Assembly (NCBI RefSeq): GCF_020873915.1
Contig: NZ_JAHWGP010000029.1
Coordinates: 36,627 to 100,626 of the forward strand
Direction of reading: 5' to 3'
Length of the DNA stretch: 64,000 nucleotides
DNA from: Streptomyces sp. DH5
Lineage (GTDB): Bacteria > Actinomycetota > Actinomycetes > Streptomycetales > Streptomycetaceae
The first letter of the stretch is position 1, and each line of letters begins with the position of its first letter. Positions 17,088 to 26,575 of the stretch are shown here, in pieces. The position numbers were made by a program, and so were the translations under genes. Below the pieces are notes generated by a model that saw nothing but the letters and a program-made list of their open reading frames with translations, was not told the DNA's origin and did not search any database.

Positions 17088-18697
17088 CGACGCCCGCGAC
17101 ACCGGACGCACCGGCCCCCGCCCCACTGCTGGACCTGCACTCCCTGGTGGTCGCGGTGCGCAGACGGCGCCGCCTGTGGACCGCCCTGGCCCTGCTGGGG
17201 TTGCTGGCCGGCGCGGCGGTGGCGGTCCTCCTGCCGCCGCCACCGACCGCGGTGACCAAGGTGCTGGTCGCCCACCAGCAGGACCAGCCGAACGACCCCG
17301 GGACCCTCATCCGCACCGACGCCGCCCTGCTGCACACCACGCGGATCGCCGGTGAGGCCCTGAAGGCCATGAAGTCGCCCGAGGAACCCGCGGACTTCAT
17401 GGAGGACTACGAGGGCCTCGGCCTGACCAACAACCTGCTGCAGATCACGGTCACCGGTGCCAGCGAGGCGGAAGCGGTGGCCCGGGCCGGGGCGCTGGCC
17501 GACGCGTTCGTCGCGGACCACGTGCGGCGCGTCCGGGAGGCCGCGGACGCCGAGGCCGAGACCCTGCTCGAACAGCAGGGCCGCATGCGGGAGGAGCTCG
17601 ACCGGGTCAACGAGGCGATCGGGGACGGACCGCCGCAGGGCAGGCCGCAGGATGCGGCGGACATGGAGTCGCTGTTCGCCCGCCGGGCCGAACTCACCTC
17701 GCGCATCACCGACTTCGGGCAGCGCGCCGCCGAGGCACGCGTCGGCACGCCCCGGCTGGTGGCCGGCACCCGGATCGTGGACGCGCCGCGCGTGGTGCGT
17801 CACTCGCTGCCGGGGACGGCCGTCACCAACGCCGCGATCGGGCTCGTCCTCGGGCTCGCCCTCGGCCTGGCGGTGGCCGCGGTCACCTCGGTGGTGGCGG
17901 ACCGCCCCGTACTGCGCCGGGACATCGCGGCGCACCTCGGCGCCTCGGTGATCGCCGAGCTGCCCCGCCGGACGGCCGCGCCGTGGCGGCGCCGCCGGAC
18001 CCGGGCGGCACGCGCCCGGCTCACCACGTCCCTGACCCGCAGCGTGCGCTCCTCCGCGGAGCCGGTGTCGCTGCTGGAACTGGGCTGCGCGCGTGCCGCG
18101 AGCGACCTCGCCCTGGACCTCGCCCGCGCGCTGGCGGCGGAGAGGCCCGTGGTCGTCGTCGACGGCCTGCCGGGCCCCCAGCTCTCGGACCGCCGCCCGA
18201 AGCCCGGTGACCCGGCCGTGGTCGACGGCGGGCGGGCGGCGGACGTGCCGCCCGGGGAGCGCGGGCTGGGCGTCGGCTCGGTGGCGCCGGGCACGGCGTG
18301 GACCGACCTGCGCCACCTCGGCACCCGGACCGTGCTGGTCGTGCGGGCCGGGCACGCCGGCACGGCGTGGCTGCACACCGTGGCGCGGCAGCTCGCGGAG
18401 CAGCGCGTCGCGGTGATCGGTGTGGTGCTGATCGACCCCGATCCCCGGGACCGGACCGACGGCACGCTGTGGGACGGCCCGCCCACCAGCCCGCACACCG
18501 GCCCGCACACCAGCCCGCCCACCGGCCGGCGCACCGGCCCTGATGCCGGCCCGCCCGGCCACGGCGAGCGGCCGGCCCGGTGGAACGGCGGGGGTACCTC
18601 CCACGCCGTCCAGGCAGTGGGGGACGACCCTCGGCGGACCGAGCGGCGGCCGACGGCGGCGGCACGGGTCCCGGACAGCGACCAGGAGGCGCGGTAG
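17084..18697 (+). CDS. Wzz-like chain-length protein with pseudo-BY-kinase domain (second copy)
   Basis: The 537-residue protein starts at ATG 17084 (ATGA overlap, GGGGGG upstream). TM1 is about 26-47 and TM2 about 246-268. The external region carries helical coiled-coil segments (AEAETLLEQQGRMREELDRV) and FGQRAAEARVGTPRLV before TM2, as in Wzz/Wzc. The cytoplasmic domain aligns with CpsD-type ATPases (VVVVDGLPG as a Walker A'-like strand, TVLVVRAGHAGTAWLHTVAR, VIGVVLIDPDPRDRTDGTLW). It lacks the Walker A lysine, so ATP hydrolysis is unlikely. The tail is low complexity with TSPHTGPHT-type repeats (about 465-490). It may pair with the first copy as a hetero-oligomer. Confidence 0.78.
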   Translation: MTTPATPDAPAPAPLLDLHSLVVAVRRRRRLWTALALLGLLAGAAVAVLLPPPPTAVTKVLVAHQQDQPNDPGTLIRTDAALLHTTRIAGEALKAMKSPEEPADFMEDYEGLGLTNNLLQITVTGASEAEAVARAGALADAFVADHVRRVREAADAEAETLLEQQGRMREELDRVNEAIGDGPPQGRPQDAADMESLFARRAELTSRITDFGQRAAEARVGTPRLVAGTRIVDAPRVVRHSLPGTAVTNAAIGLVLGLALGLAVAAVTSVVADRPVLRRDIAAHLGASVIAELPRRTAAPWRRRRTRAARARLTTSLTRSVRSSAEPVSLLELGCARAASDLALDLARALAAERPVVVVDGLPGPQLSDRRPKPGDPAVVDGGRAADVPPGERGLGVGSVAPGTAWTDLRHLGTRTVLVVRAGHAGTAWLHTVARQLAEQRVAVIGVVLIDPDPRDRTDGTLWDGPPTSPHTGPHTSPPTGRRTGPDAGPPGHGERPARWNGGGTSHAVQAVGDDPRRTERRPTAAARVPDSDQEAR

Positions 18698-18700
18698 TAC

Positions 18701-20632
18701 ATGTGTGGCATCGCAGGCACGTACCGGTGGCCGGACGGCAAGGCCGTCACCGACCGGCTCACCGACACCCTCGCCCACCGCGGCCCGGACGGGGCCGGAC
18801 GGTACAGCCACTCGGTGGGCGACGGCGAGGTGCACCTCGGGCACCGCCGGCTGGCCGTGATCGACCTGTCCGGGACCGGCGCCCAGCCCATGGTCTCCGG
18901 CGGCCTCGCCCTGACGTACAACGGCGAGCTGTACAACGCGCCCGAACTGCGCGCCGAACTGGAGTCCGCCGGGGTGCGCTTCCGCGGCACCTCCGACACC
19001 GAGGTGCTGCTGGAGGCGTGGCGGCGCTGGGGCACGGACTGCCTGCCCCGGCTGCGCGGCATGTTCGCGTTCGGCGTCTTCGACGAGCGGACCGGGGAGC
19101 TGGTGCTCGCCCGCGACCAGCTCGGCATCAAGCCGCTGTTCCTGCTGCGCCGCGGCGAGGGGCTGGTCTTCGCCTCCGAACTCAAGGCGCTCGCCGCCGT
19201 CACCGGCGGGTCGCTGGAGGTGGACCACGCGGCGCTGGTGGCCTCGCTGCTGTACTACTGGGTGCCGGACTCGCGGTGCGCGTTCCGCGAGGCGGAGAAG
19301 CTGCCGCCGGGGAGCTGGCTGAGGTGCCGGCCCGACGGCCGGGTGGAGCGCGGCCGCTACTGGAACCTCAGGGACGTCGCCGCCGAGGCCGCGGAGCGTG
19401 CCCTGGCCGGCGAGGTGCCGGACGTCGCCGCCGTCGTGGAGGAGTCGACCCGGCGTCACCTGCTGTCCGACGTCCCCGTCGCGACCTTCCTCTCCGGCGG
19501 CCTGGACTCCAGCTACCTGACGGCGCTGGCGGCCCGGGACCGGCCCGGGATCACCGCGTACACGATCGGGTTCCGCGCCGAGGACGCCCGCTTCGAGGCG
19601 ATGCCGGACGACCTGCGCTACGCCCGGCAGGTGGCCGGGCGGTTCGGGGTCGACCTGCGCGAGATCGAGATCGCCCCGGACGTGCTCGACCTGCTGCCGC
19701 GGATGACGTACCACCTGGACGAGCCGATCGGCGACCCCGCCGCGATCAACACGTTCCTCATCTGCTCGGCCGCCCGGGAGGCCGGGGTGAAGGTGATGCT
19801 CTCCGGGATGGGCGCCGACGAGCTGTTCGCCGGGTACCGCAAGCACCTGGCGAACCTGCTCGCCCTGCGCTACCAGCGCGTCCCGGGGCCCCTGCGGCGC
19901 GGGGTGTCCGGCGCCGTGGACCGGCTGCCGGTGGCCACCGCCCGCCGGGGGTACCGGTCGGTGCGCTTCGCGAAACGGTTCCTGTCCTTCGCCGACCTGC
20001 CGGAGGAGACCGCGTTCCGGCGCAGCTACACCCTGTACGACCGGCAGGAGCTGCTCGCCCTGGTCGATGCGGACCTCGCCGGGACGGTCGACGACGTGCT
20101 GGCCGAGCACGCGGACGTCTACGCGGACAACGGCCTCGACGACTTCGTCAACCGCATGTGCCTGGCCGACGCCCGCATGTTCCTGCCGGGCCTGAACCTG
20201 GCGTACACGGACCGCTCCAGCATGGCCGCCTCGACCGAGGTGCGGGTGCCGTACGTGGACGTGGAGGTGGTGAAGGCGGCGTTCGCCGTGCCCGGCCGCC
20301 GCAAGATCGCCGGGCGGCAGGGGAAGGCCGTGCTCAAGGAGGCGGCCCTGTCCGTCCTGCCCCGGGAGATCGTCCACCGGCCCAAGGGCCTGTTCAGCGC
20401 GCCGCTGCGGGCGTGGATGAGCCGGGACCTGGCGCCACTGGTGCGCGAGGTGGTCAACGACGGCGAGCTCGTCCGCTCCGGCTTCCTGCGCCGCGACGCC
20501 CTCCAGCGGCTCGTCGCCCAGGACGCCGCCGGGCAGCAGGACTTCTCCAAGCATCTGTGGCACGTGCTGACCCTCGAGTACTGGTACCGCGGCGCGACCT
20601 CCGGGTCCGGCCAGAACCCCCCGACGGCGTAA
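18701..20632 (+). CDS. Asparagine synthase-like glutamine amidotransferase
   Basis: The 643-residue enzyme starts at ATG 18701. Cys2 (MCGIAG) is the class II glutaminase nucleophile, with the N-terminal domain reaching about residue 190. The synthetase domain has the PP-loop FLSGGLDSSYL (about 262-272) and later GMGADELFAGYRKH. Both active sites look intact. In metabolism this fold makes asparagine; within polysaccharide clusters homologues such as WbpS amidate uronic acids. Because it sits two chain-length genes after a GDP-mannose 6-dehydrogenase, I infer it may convert a uronic acid carboxylate to the amide. A housekeeping asparagine synthetase in this position is less likely but not excluded. 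Confidence 0.85.
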   Translation: MCGIAGTYRWPDGKAVTDRLTDTLAHRGPDGAGRYSHSVGDGEVHLGHRRLAVIDLSGTGAQPMVSGGLALTYNGELYNAPELRAELESAGVRFRGTSDTEVLLEAWRRWGTDCLPRLRGMFAFGVFDERTGELVLARDQLGIKPLFLLRRGEGLVFASELKALAAVTGGSLEVDHAALVASLLYYWVPDSRCAFREAEKLPPGSWLRCRPDGRVERGRYWNLRDVAAEAAERALAGEVPDVAAVVEESTRRHLLSDVPVATFLSGGLDSSYLTALAARDRPGITAYTIGFRAEDARFEAMPDDLRYARQVAGRFGVDLREIEIAPDVLDLLPRMTYHLDEPIGDPAAINTFLICSAAREAGVKVMLSGMGADELFAGYRKHLANLLALRYQRVPGPLRRGVSGAVDRLPVATARRGYRSVRFAKRFLSFADLPEETAFRRSYTLYDRQELLALVDADLAGTVDDVLAEHADVYADNGLDDFVNRMCLADARMFLPGLNLAYTDRSSMAASTEVRVPYVDVEVVKAAFAVPGRRKIAGRQGKAVLKEAALSVLPREIVHRPKGLFSAPLRAWMSRDLAPLVREVVNDGELVRSGFLRRDALQRLVAQDAAGQQDFSKHLWHVLTLEYWYRGATSGSGQNPPTA

Positions 20633-20648
20633 AGACAAGAGGACTTCG

Positions 20649-22838
20649 GTGAAACAGGTCGTACAGAACTACAAGACCGGCGAACTGGCCCTGCTCGACG
20701 TGCCGGTACCGGGGTGCAAGCCGGGCGGGGTGCTGGTCCGCACCGCCTACTCGCTGATCTCCACCGGCACCGAACTGATGAAGGTGTCCGAGGCCGGCAT
20801 GTCGATGCTGGGCAAGGCGCGCTCCCGGCCCGACCAGGTGGCCAAGGTGGTGCAGAGCGTCGCCGTCAACGGCGTGCCCGCCACCTACCGCAAGGTGATG
20901 GGCAAGCTGGACTCCTACACGCCGCTCGGCTACTCGCTGTGCGGGGTGGTGGAGCAGGTCGGTGCCGGGATCGACGACGTGAAGGCCGGCGACCTGGTGG
21001 CCTGCGCCGGGAACGAGCACGCGCTGCACGCCGAGCTGAACTGGGTGCCGAAGAACCTCTACTCCCCGGTGCCGGACGGTCTCGCGCCGCGGCACGCGGC
21101 GTTCGGCACCGTCGGGTCGATCGCGCTGCAGGGGGTGCGCCGGGGCGAGTCGCAGCTCGGTGACGTGGCCCTGGTCATCGGTCTCGGGCTGATCGGCCAG
21201 CTGGTGGTGCAGCTGCTCGCCGCCTCGGGCGTGCGGGTCGTCGGGGCCGACCCCGACCCGGTGCGCTGCGAGCTCGCCGGGCGGCTGGGCGCGGCGGCCT
21301 GCGGCGACCCCGGATCCCCGGCCGTGGAGCAGGCCGTCGCCGGACTCACCGGCGGCCTGGGCGTGGACCAGGTGTACCTGGCCGCCGGCGGGGACAGCAA
21401 CCAGCCCGTCGAGCTGGCGGCCCGGCTCTCCCGGGACCGGGGCCGGGTGATCGACATCGGCAAGTGCCGTCTCGACCTGCCGTGGAACGCGTACTACGAG
21501 AAGGAACTCGACGTCCGGTTCTCCCGCAGCTACGGTCCCGGGCGCTACGACCCGGAGTACGAACTCCAGGGCCGGGACTACCCGGTCGGCTACGTGCGCT
21601 GGACCGAGCGCCGCAACCTGGCGTGCTTCCTCGACCTCGCCGCCCGGGGCCGCGTGGACGTGGAGCCGCTGGTCTCCCACACGGCCGACTTCGACGACGC
21701 CGTTCGGACGTACCGGAGTCTGGAGGACGGCGGTCTCAAGGCCGTGGCCGTGCTGTTCCGCTACCCGGGGCAGCCGGAGCCGGGGAAGGCGCCGGCGCCG
21801 GAGGTGGCCGTGCCCGCGGTGCGGCGCGGCGGCCGGGTGCCGGCCCCGGCCCGGGCCGCCGGGACGCCGGTGCGGCTGGCGTTCGTCGGCGCGGGCACCT
21901 ACGCGTCGTCGATGCTGCTGCCGCACCTGGCGGGGCGCGACGGCGTCGAGCTGTCCACGGTCGTCACCACGACGGCGCTGTCCGCGGCCAACGCGCAGCA
22001 CAGGTTCGGCTTCGCCGGGGCGACCACCGACCTCGACGCCGTGCTCGGCGACACGTCCGTCGACGCGGTGTTCGTGGTCACCCGGCACAGTTCGCACGCC
22101 GAACTGACCCGGAAGGCGCTGCTGGCCGGCAAGGCGGTGTTCGTGGAGAAGCCGCTGGCGCTCACCGGGGACGAACTGGCGGGCGTGCTGGCGGCGGTGG
22201 AGGAGTCCGGCAACGACCGGCTCCAGGTGGGCTTCAACCGCGGGTTCGCGCCGCTGCTGCGGGAGGCCCGGGAGAGGTTCGGCGCCCGCACCGGGCCGGG
22301 ACACGTCCGCTACCTGGTCAACGCCGGCCGTCTCGACCACGGCAGCTGGTACCTCCAGCAGGGCACGGAGGGCTCGCGGTTCGTCGGCGAGGGCGGACAC
22401 TTCGTCGACACGGCGGGCCGGCTGCTCGGGGCCGATCCGGTCTCGGTGTACGCGCTCGCCACCCCCGGCGGTGACGACCTCCAGGTCGTGCTGCGCTACC
22501 CGGACGGGTCCACCGCCACCATCAGCTACGTCACCACCGGCCCGTCCGGTTTCCCCAAGGAGACCCTGGACCTGGTCGCGGACGGGCGCGCGCTGCGCCT
22601 GGACGACTTCGTCCGCGCCTCGGTCTACGACGGCCGCAAGCGGTGGGTCAGTTCGCGGCTGCCCAAGGCCCGGGACAAGGGCCAGTCCGCCCAGCTGGCG
22701 GCCTTCGTCAGGGCGGTGCGGACCGGCGGTCCGATGCCGGTGCCGCTGGAGTCGCTGGCTGCCACCACGGCGGCGACCCTCGCCGTGCCGGCCGGTCTGG
22801 CCTCCGGCGTGCCGGTGACGCTGACGGGGGCGCGATGA
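20649..22838 (+). CDS. Fused zinc-type alcohol dehydrogenase / Gfo-Idh-MocA oxidoreductase
   Basis: A single 729-residue ORF from GTG 20649 (AGAGGA upstream) joins two enzymes. Residues 1 to about 370 are a medium-chain dehydrogenase (LISTGTELMKVSEAGMSMLG, VALVIGLGLIGQLVVQLLAA as the NAD site). Residues about 408-729 are a Gfo/Idh/MocA domain (FVGAGTYASSMLLPHL, VFVEKPLAL with the catalytic-type lysine). The catalytic zinc cysteines of classic ADH are not obvious. Such bi-domain proteins recur next to heparinase-like genes in exopolysaccharide clusters and presumably oxidise or epimerise a sugar or uronic acid. The stop overlaps the next start (ATGA). Confidence 0.85.
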   Translation: MKQVVQNYKTGELALLDVPVPGCKPGGVLVRTAYSLISTGTELMKVSEAGMSMLGKARSRPDQVAKVVQSVAVNGVPATYRKVMGKLDSYTPLGYSLCGVVEQVGAGIDDVKAGDLVACAGNEHALHAELNWVPKNLYSPVPDGLAPRHAAFGTVGSIALQGVRRGESQLGDVALVIGLGLIGQLVVQLLAASGVRVVGADPDPVRCELAGRLGAAACGDPGSPAVEQAVAGLTGGLGVDQVYLAAGGDSNQPVELAARLSRDRGRVIDIGKCRLDLPWNAYYEKELDVRFSRSYGPGRYDPEYELQGRDYPVGYVRWTERRNLACFLDLAARGRVDVEPLVSHTADFDDAVRTYRSLEDGGLKAVAVLFRYPGQPEPGKAPAPEVAVPAVRRGGRVPAPARAAGTPVRLAFVGAGTYASSMLLPHLAGRDGVELSTVVTTTALSAANAQHRFGFAGATTDLDAVLGDTSVDAVFVVTRHSSHAELTRKALLAGKAVFVEKPLALTGDELAGVLAAVEESGNDRLQVGFNRGFAPLLREARERFGARTGPGHVRYLVNAGRLDHGSWYLQQGTEGSRFVGEGGHFVDTAGRLLGADPVSVYALATPGGDDLQVVLRYPDGSTATISYVTTGPSGFPKETLDLVADGRALRLDDFVRASVYDGRKRWVSSRLPKARDKGQSAQLAAFVRAVRTGGPMPVPLESLAATTAATLAVPAGLASGVPVTLTGAR

Positions 22839-25036
22839 CCGTGAGCGCGGGGAGTCCGGGCTGGTACCTGCGGCGGCTGTCCCGGATGGGGCCGCGGGAG
22901 GTCGGCGGCCGGGTGGGCGACGCGGTGCGCAGGCGGCGGTGGCGGTCGGCGCCGCCGCCGGCCTGCCCGGGCGTGACCGGCGCCCGGTTCACCGCCGTCC
23001 TGCCCGCCGGGACGATCGCCTCGGTGCCGCCGGACGCGGCGAAACGCCTCGTCGCCGACGCGGACCGGCTGATGGGCGGGCACGCCGCGTTCTTCGGGGT
23101 GGAGCGCGCCGACCTGACCGACCCGGACTGGTGGTTCGACCCGAAGACCGGGCGGCGCGCTCCGGGGGGCTACGCCTTCGACGTGCCGTACCGGGACGAG
23201 GACGCGGTCGGTGACATCAAGCAGATCTGGGAGCCGTCCCGGCACCAGTACCTCACCGTGCTCGCGGCCGCGTACGCGGTCACCGGGGACGAACGGTACG
23301 CCGAGCGCGTCGCCGGGCATCTGCGGTCGTGGTGGACGGTCAACCCGCCGCTGCGCGGGGTGCACTGGACCAGCGGCATCGAGCTGGGCATCCGGCTGCT
23401 GTCCTGGGTGTGGATCCGCCGGCTGCTCGACGGCTGGCCGGGCGCCGCCGGGCTGTTCGAGGACGACCCGGTGGCACGGAACCAGATCTGGCACCACCAG
23501 CGCTGGCTGGCCGCGTTCCCCAGCCGGGGGTCCTCGGCCAACAACCACGCGGTCGCCGAGGCGGCCGGGCAGCTCGCCGCGGCCTGCGCGTTCGGCTGGT
23601 TCCCCGAGTCGGCGCGGCTGCGGGCCGACGCGCTGCGGTCCCTGGAGCGGCACCTGCGCGGCAACACCTTCCGTTCCGGCCTCAACCGCGAGCTGGCCAC
23701 CGAGTACCACGGACTGGTGCTGGAACTCGGCCTGGCCGCCGTCGCCGAGGCCGACGCCGTGGGCGTGCCGGTGCCCGCGGCCGTGCGGCTGGTGCTGCTG
23801 CGGATGACGGACGCGCTCGCGGCCGTCGTGGACGACCGGCTGCGGCCTCCCCGCCAGGGGGACGCCGACGACGGGCACGGCCTGGTCGTGGACGGTGCGG
23901 GCACCGACCGCTGGGGTTCGCTGCTGGCCACCGGGGACGCCGTGTTCGGCCGGCTCCCGTGGTGGCCGGAGGTGACCGGCACGGACGTACGGACCCCGCT
24001 GCTGGCCGCGCTGATCCGGCCCGGAACCGATCCGGACCCCGTCCACGCTCCCCCGCCCGGCACGCGTCCTGGCCGCACGGCGCCCCCGGGCGGGTCGTCA
24101 CGCCCCGGGACGGGCCCGCGTTCCGGCCGCGGGGAGCCTCCGGACGGGTGGCTCCGCCCGGCCCCCGACACCCGTCTGCGGCGCGCGGCCCTGGACAGGT
24201 GGCTCAGCCGGCCGCCCGGCGCCGCCGGGCGCGTACAGCCGCCGGACGGCGGGACACCCCAGGCCGGTCCCGCCCGGGCCGTGCCCCGCCCGGCGAGCCG
24301 GCCGGACCACTTCGCCGACGCGGGGCTCACCGTCCTGCGCGGGCCGGGAGGGATCTGGTGCCGCTGCGACGGCGGCCCGCACGGGTTCCTGTCCATCGCC
24401 GCGCACGCCCACGCGGACGCGCTGTCCGTGGAGGTCCGGCACGACGGCGTCGACGTGCTCGCCGACCCGGGGACCTACTGCTACCACGGGCAGCCCGAGT
24501 GGCGGCGGTACTTCCGGTCGACCCTCGGCCACAACACCCTGGAGCTGGACGGCGCCGACCAGTCGCTCTCCGGCGGCCCGTTCCTGTGGACCCGGCACGC
24601 CCACAGCCGCGTCCTGTCCGTGGACACCTCCGGCGGGGAGACGGCCCGCTGGTGCGCCGAGCACGACGGGTACGGGACGTCCGCGCACCGGCGGACGGTG
24701 GAACTGACGCACGCCACGCGCGAGGTGAGGATCGTCGACGAGGTGCGCGGCCCGCGCCGGTCCGTACGCCTGGCGTTCCACCTCGGCCCCACGGTCACCG
24801 CGGACCTGGCGGACGGCCGGGCGGTGCTCACCTGGTCCCGGGACGGCGAGGACCACTCCGCGGTGCTGGACCTGCCCGCGGGGCTCCACTGGCGGGCGCA
24901 CCGCGGCGAGAGCGACCCGCCGCTGGGCTGGTACTCCCCCGGTTTCGGCCGCAGGGAACCCGCCACCACGCTGCTCGGCACCGGCTTCACCGACGGCACG
25001 GAGGGCTTCACCACCGTGCTCGGGTTCACGGGCTGA
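22835..25036 (+). CDS. Heparinase II/III-family protein
   Basis: The 733-residue protein starts at ATG 22835 (ATGA overlap). An alpha/alpha-toroid N-terminal half (EPSRHQYLTVLAAAYAVTGD, RGSSANNHAVAEAAGQLAAA with the NNH catalytic-type motif) precedes an antiparallel beta-sheet half with AHAHADALSVEVRHDGVDVL and DPGTYCYHG. Family members cleave uronate-containing polysaccharides by beta-elimination. A 90-residue Pro/Arg/Gly insert (about 408-495) separates the halves and may be a flexible linker. There is no signal peptide, so either it acts inside the cell on lipid-linked or misassembled chains, or export is non-classical. Its link with a uronate-making enzyme in the same operon is consistent with a lyase on the product. 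Confidence 0.85.
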   Translation: MTVSAGSPGWYLRRLSRMGPREVGGRVGDAVRRRRWRSAPPPACPGVTGARFTAVLPAGTIASVPPDAAKRLVADADRLMGGHAAFFGVERADLTDPDWWFDPKTGRRAPGGYAFDVPYRDEDAVGDIKQIWEPSRHQYLTVLAAAYAVTGDERYAERVAGHLRSWWTVNPPLRGVHWTSGIELGIRLLSWVWIRRLLDGWPGAAGLFEDDPVARNQIWHHQRWLAAFPSRGSSANNHAVAEAAGQLAAACAFGWFPESARLRADALRSLERHLRGNTFRSGLNRELATEYHGLVLELGLAAVAEADAVGVPVPAAVRLVLLRMTDALAAVVDDRLRPPRQGDADDGHGLVVDGAGTDRWGSLLATGDAVFGRLPWWPEVTGTDVRTPLLAALIRPGTDPDPVHAPPPGTRPGRTAPPGGSSRPGTGPRSGRGEPPDGWLRPAPDTRLRRAALDRWLSRPPGAAGRVQPPDGGTPQAGPARAVPRPASRPDHFADAGLTVLRGPGGIWCRCDGGPHGFLSIAAHAHADALSVEVRHDGVDVLADPGTYCYHGQPEWRRYFRSTLGHNTLELDGADQSLSGGPFLWTRHAHSRVLSVDTSGGETARWCAEHDGYGTSAHRRTVELTHATREVRIVDEVRGPRRSVRLAFHLGPTVTADLADGRAVLTWSRDGEDHSAVLDLPAGLHWRAHRGESDPPLGWYSPGFGRREPATTLLGTGFTDGTEGFTTVLGFTG

Positions 25037-25053
25037 GGGGGGGAGGAGGGCAG

Positions 25054-26574
25054 GTGGGGAGCACATGGCGGCGCCGGGCGCCGGCGGCGGCACCGCTGGT
25101 ACTGGTCCTGCTGGCGGCGACCGGCTGTGACGGCGCGCCGGACGCACGGCCGGAGCCGACCGCCGCGCCGTCCGCCCCCGTGGCCCGGGTGTGCGACCGG
25201 CCCGGGCCCGGACCGGCGAAGGCGCCGGCGGGCGCGGTGACCGTCGACCCCTCGGTCACCGGCGACCTCGCCGCGAAGACCAGGACCAGTCCCCCGCGCA
25301 CCACCTTCTGGCTCCGGCCGGGCACGCACCGGCTCGGACCGGACCGCTACGCCCAGGTCGTCCCCAAGGAGGGCAACACCTACCTCGGCGCACCGGGCGC
25401 GGTGCTCGACGGCCGCGGGACCAACCAGTACGCCTTCGGCGGCACCGCCCGGGACGTCACCGTCCGCCACCTGACCGTGCGGGGCTTCGTCGCGCCGCAC
25501 GACGAGGGCGTGGTCAACCACGACTCCGCCGACGGGTGGGTGATCGAGCACTCCACGATCCGGGACAACACCGGTGCCGGGCTGATGGCCGGGGCCCGCC
25601 AGCGGGTCCGGGCCAACTGCCTGCGCGACAACGGCCAGTACGGCATGAACGCCTACAAGGCCGGAGGCCGCATCACCGGCCTGGTGGTGGAGGGCAACGA
25701 GATCACCGGCAACAACACCGGCGACTGGGAGCGGAAGCGGCCGGGCTGCGGCTGCACCGGCGGCGTCAAGTTCTGGGCCGTCGACGGCGCCGACGTACGC
25801 GGCAACTGGGTGCACGACAACCGCGGCACCGGCCTGTGGGCGGACACCAACAACAACGACTTCCGCATCGAGGACAACCTGCTCGAGGCCAACGACGGTG
25901 CCGCGCTGATCTACGAGACCAGCTACAACGCGGTCGTCCGGGGGAACACGATCCGGCGGAACAACTGGGTCGAGGGCCGCCGGTACGCCGACCGCGGCGA
26001 CACCTTCCCGTTCGCGACCGTGTACGTGTCCGAGTCCGGCGGCGAACCGCGGGTGCCCGCCCGCACGGACCGGATCGAGATCCACCGGAACGTGCTGGAG
26101 GACAACTGGTCCGGGATCACCCTGTGGGAGAACGCCGACCGGTTCTGCAACAGCCCCGCCAACACCTCCTCCGGTGACTGCACGCTGCTGGTGCGGGACA
26201 CCGCCCGCTGCGCGCAGCCGGCGATCGCCGCCGCGCCCCTGCGCTCCGACTGCCGGTGGAAGACCCAGCGGGTGGACATCCACCACAACCGCTTCCTGCT
26301 GGACGAGTCCGTCGTCGACTGCGCGGACACGTGCGCCCGCATGGCGGTGCTGGCCAACTACGGCACCTACCCGGACTGGTCGCCGTACCAGGGCGAGGGG
26401 GTCGCCGAGGCGATCACCCACGAGCAGGACAACCGCTGGCGCGACAACGTCTACGTCGGGTCGTGGACGTTCGTCGCCCACGACCCGAGCCGGGTGCTGG
26501 ACCGCGGGCAGTGGCAGGGCGCGCCCTACCGGCAGGACGCGGGCAGCACCTTCCGTACCCGGGACGGTGGTTGA
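25054..26574 (+). CDS. Lipoprotein with right-handed parallel beta-helix repeats
   Basis: The 506-residue protein uses GTG 25054 after GGGAGGAGGG. The N-terminus VGSTWRRRAP...VLLAATGC ends in a lipobox with Cys25, so it should be lipidated and held outside the membrane. From about residue 125 it shows PbH1-type repeats: VRHLTVRGFV, GWVIEHSTIRDNTGAGLMAG, VEGNEITGNNTGDW, VRGNWVHDNRGTGLW, IEDNLLEANDGAALI, IEIHRNVLEDNWSGI. This fold binds or cleaves polyuronates (alginate epimerases and lyases, pectinases). It could modify or guide the exported chain. No specific catalytic set can be assigned. Confidence 0.82.
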   Translation: MGSTWRRRAPAAAPLVLVLLAATGCDGAPDARPEPTAAPSAPVARVCDRPGPGPAKAPAGAVTVDPSVTGDLAAKTRTSPPRTTFWLRPGTHRLGPDRYAQVVPKEGNTYLGAPGAVLDGRGTNQYAFGGTARDVTVRHLTVRGFVAPHDEGVVNHDSADGWVIEHSTIRDNTGAGLMAGARQRVRANCLRDNGQYGMNAYKAGGRITGLVVEGNEITGNNTGDWERKRPGCGCTGGVKFWAVDGADVRGNWVHDNRGTGLWADTNNNDFRIEDNLLEANDGAALIYETSYNAVVRGNTIRRNNWVEGRRYADRGDTFPFATVYVSESGGEPRVPARTDRIEIHRNVLEDNWSGITLWENADRFCNSPANTSSGDCTLLVRDTARCAQPAIAAAPLRSDCRWKTQRVDIHHNRFLLDESVVDCADTCARMAVLANYGTYPDWSPYQGEGVAEAITHEQDNRWRDNVYVGSWTFVAHDPSRVLDRGQWQGAPYRQDAGSTFRTRDGG

Positions 26575-26575
26575 C

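Noticed and set aside
16682-20638. A 1318-codon reverse-strand open frame across the Wzz and asparagine-synthase genes
   Set aside because: It is antisense to well-supported forward genes and its His/Gln/Arg/Gly-rich translation has no domain pattern. Long antisense frames are expected at about 75% GC.
23329-26574. A 1081-codon forward frame running through the heparinase-like and beta-helix genes
   Set aside because: Only its last 506 codons (from GTG 25054) match the beta-helix lipoprotein. The first part is an out-of-frame shadow of the heparinase-like gene.
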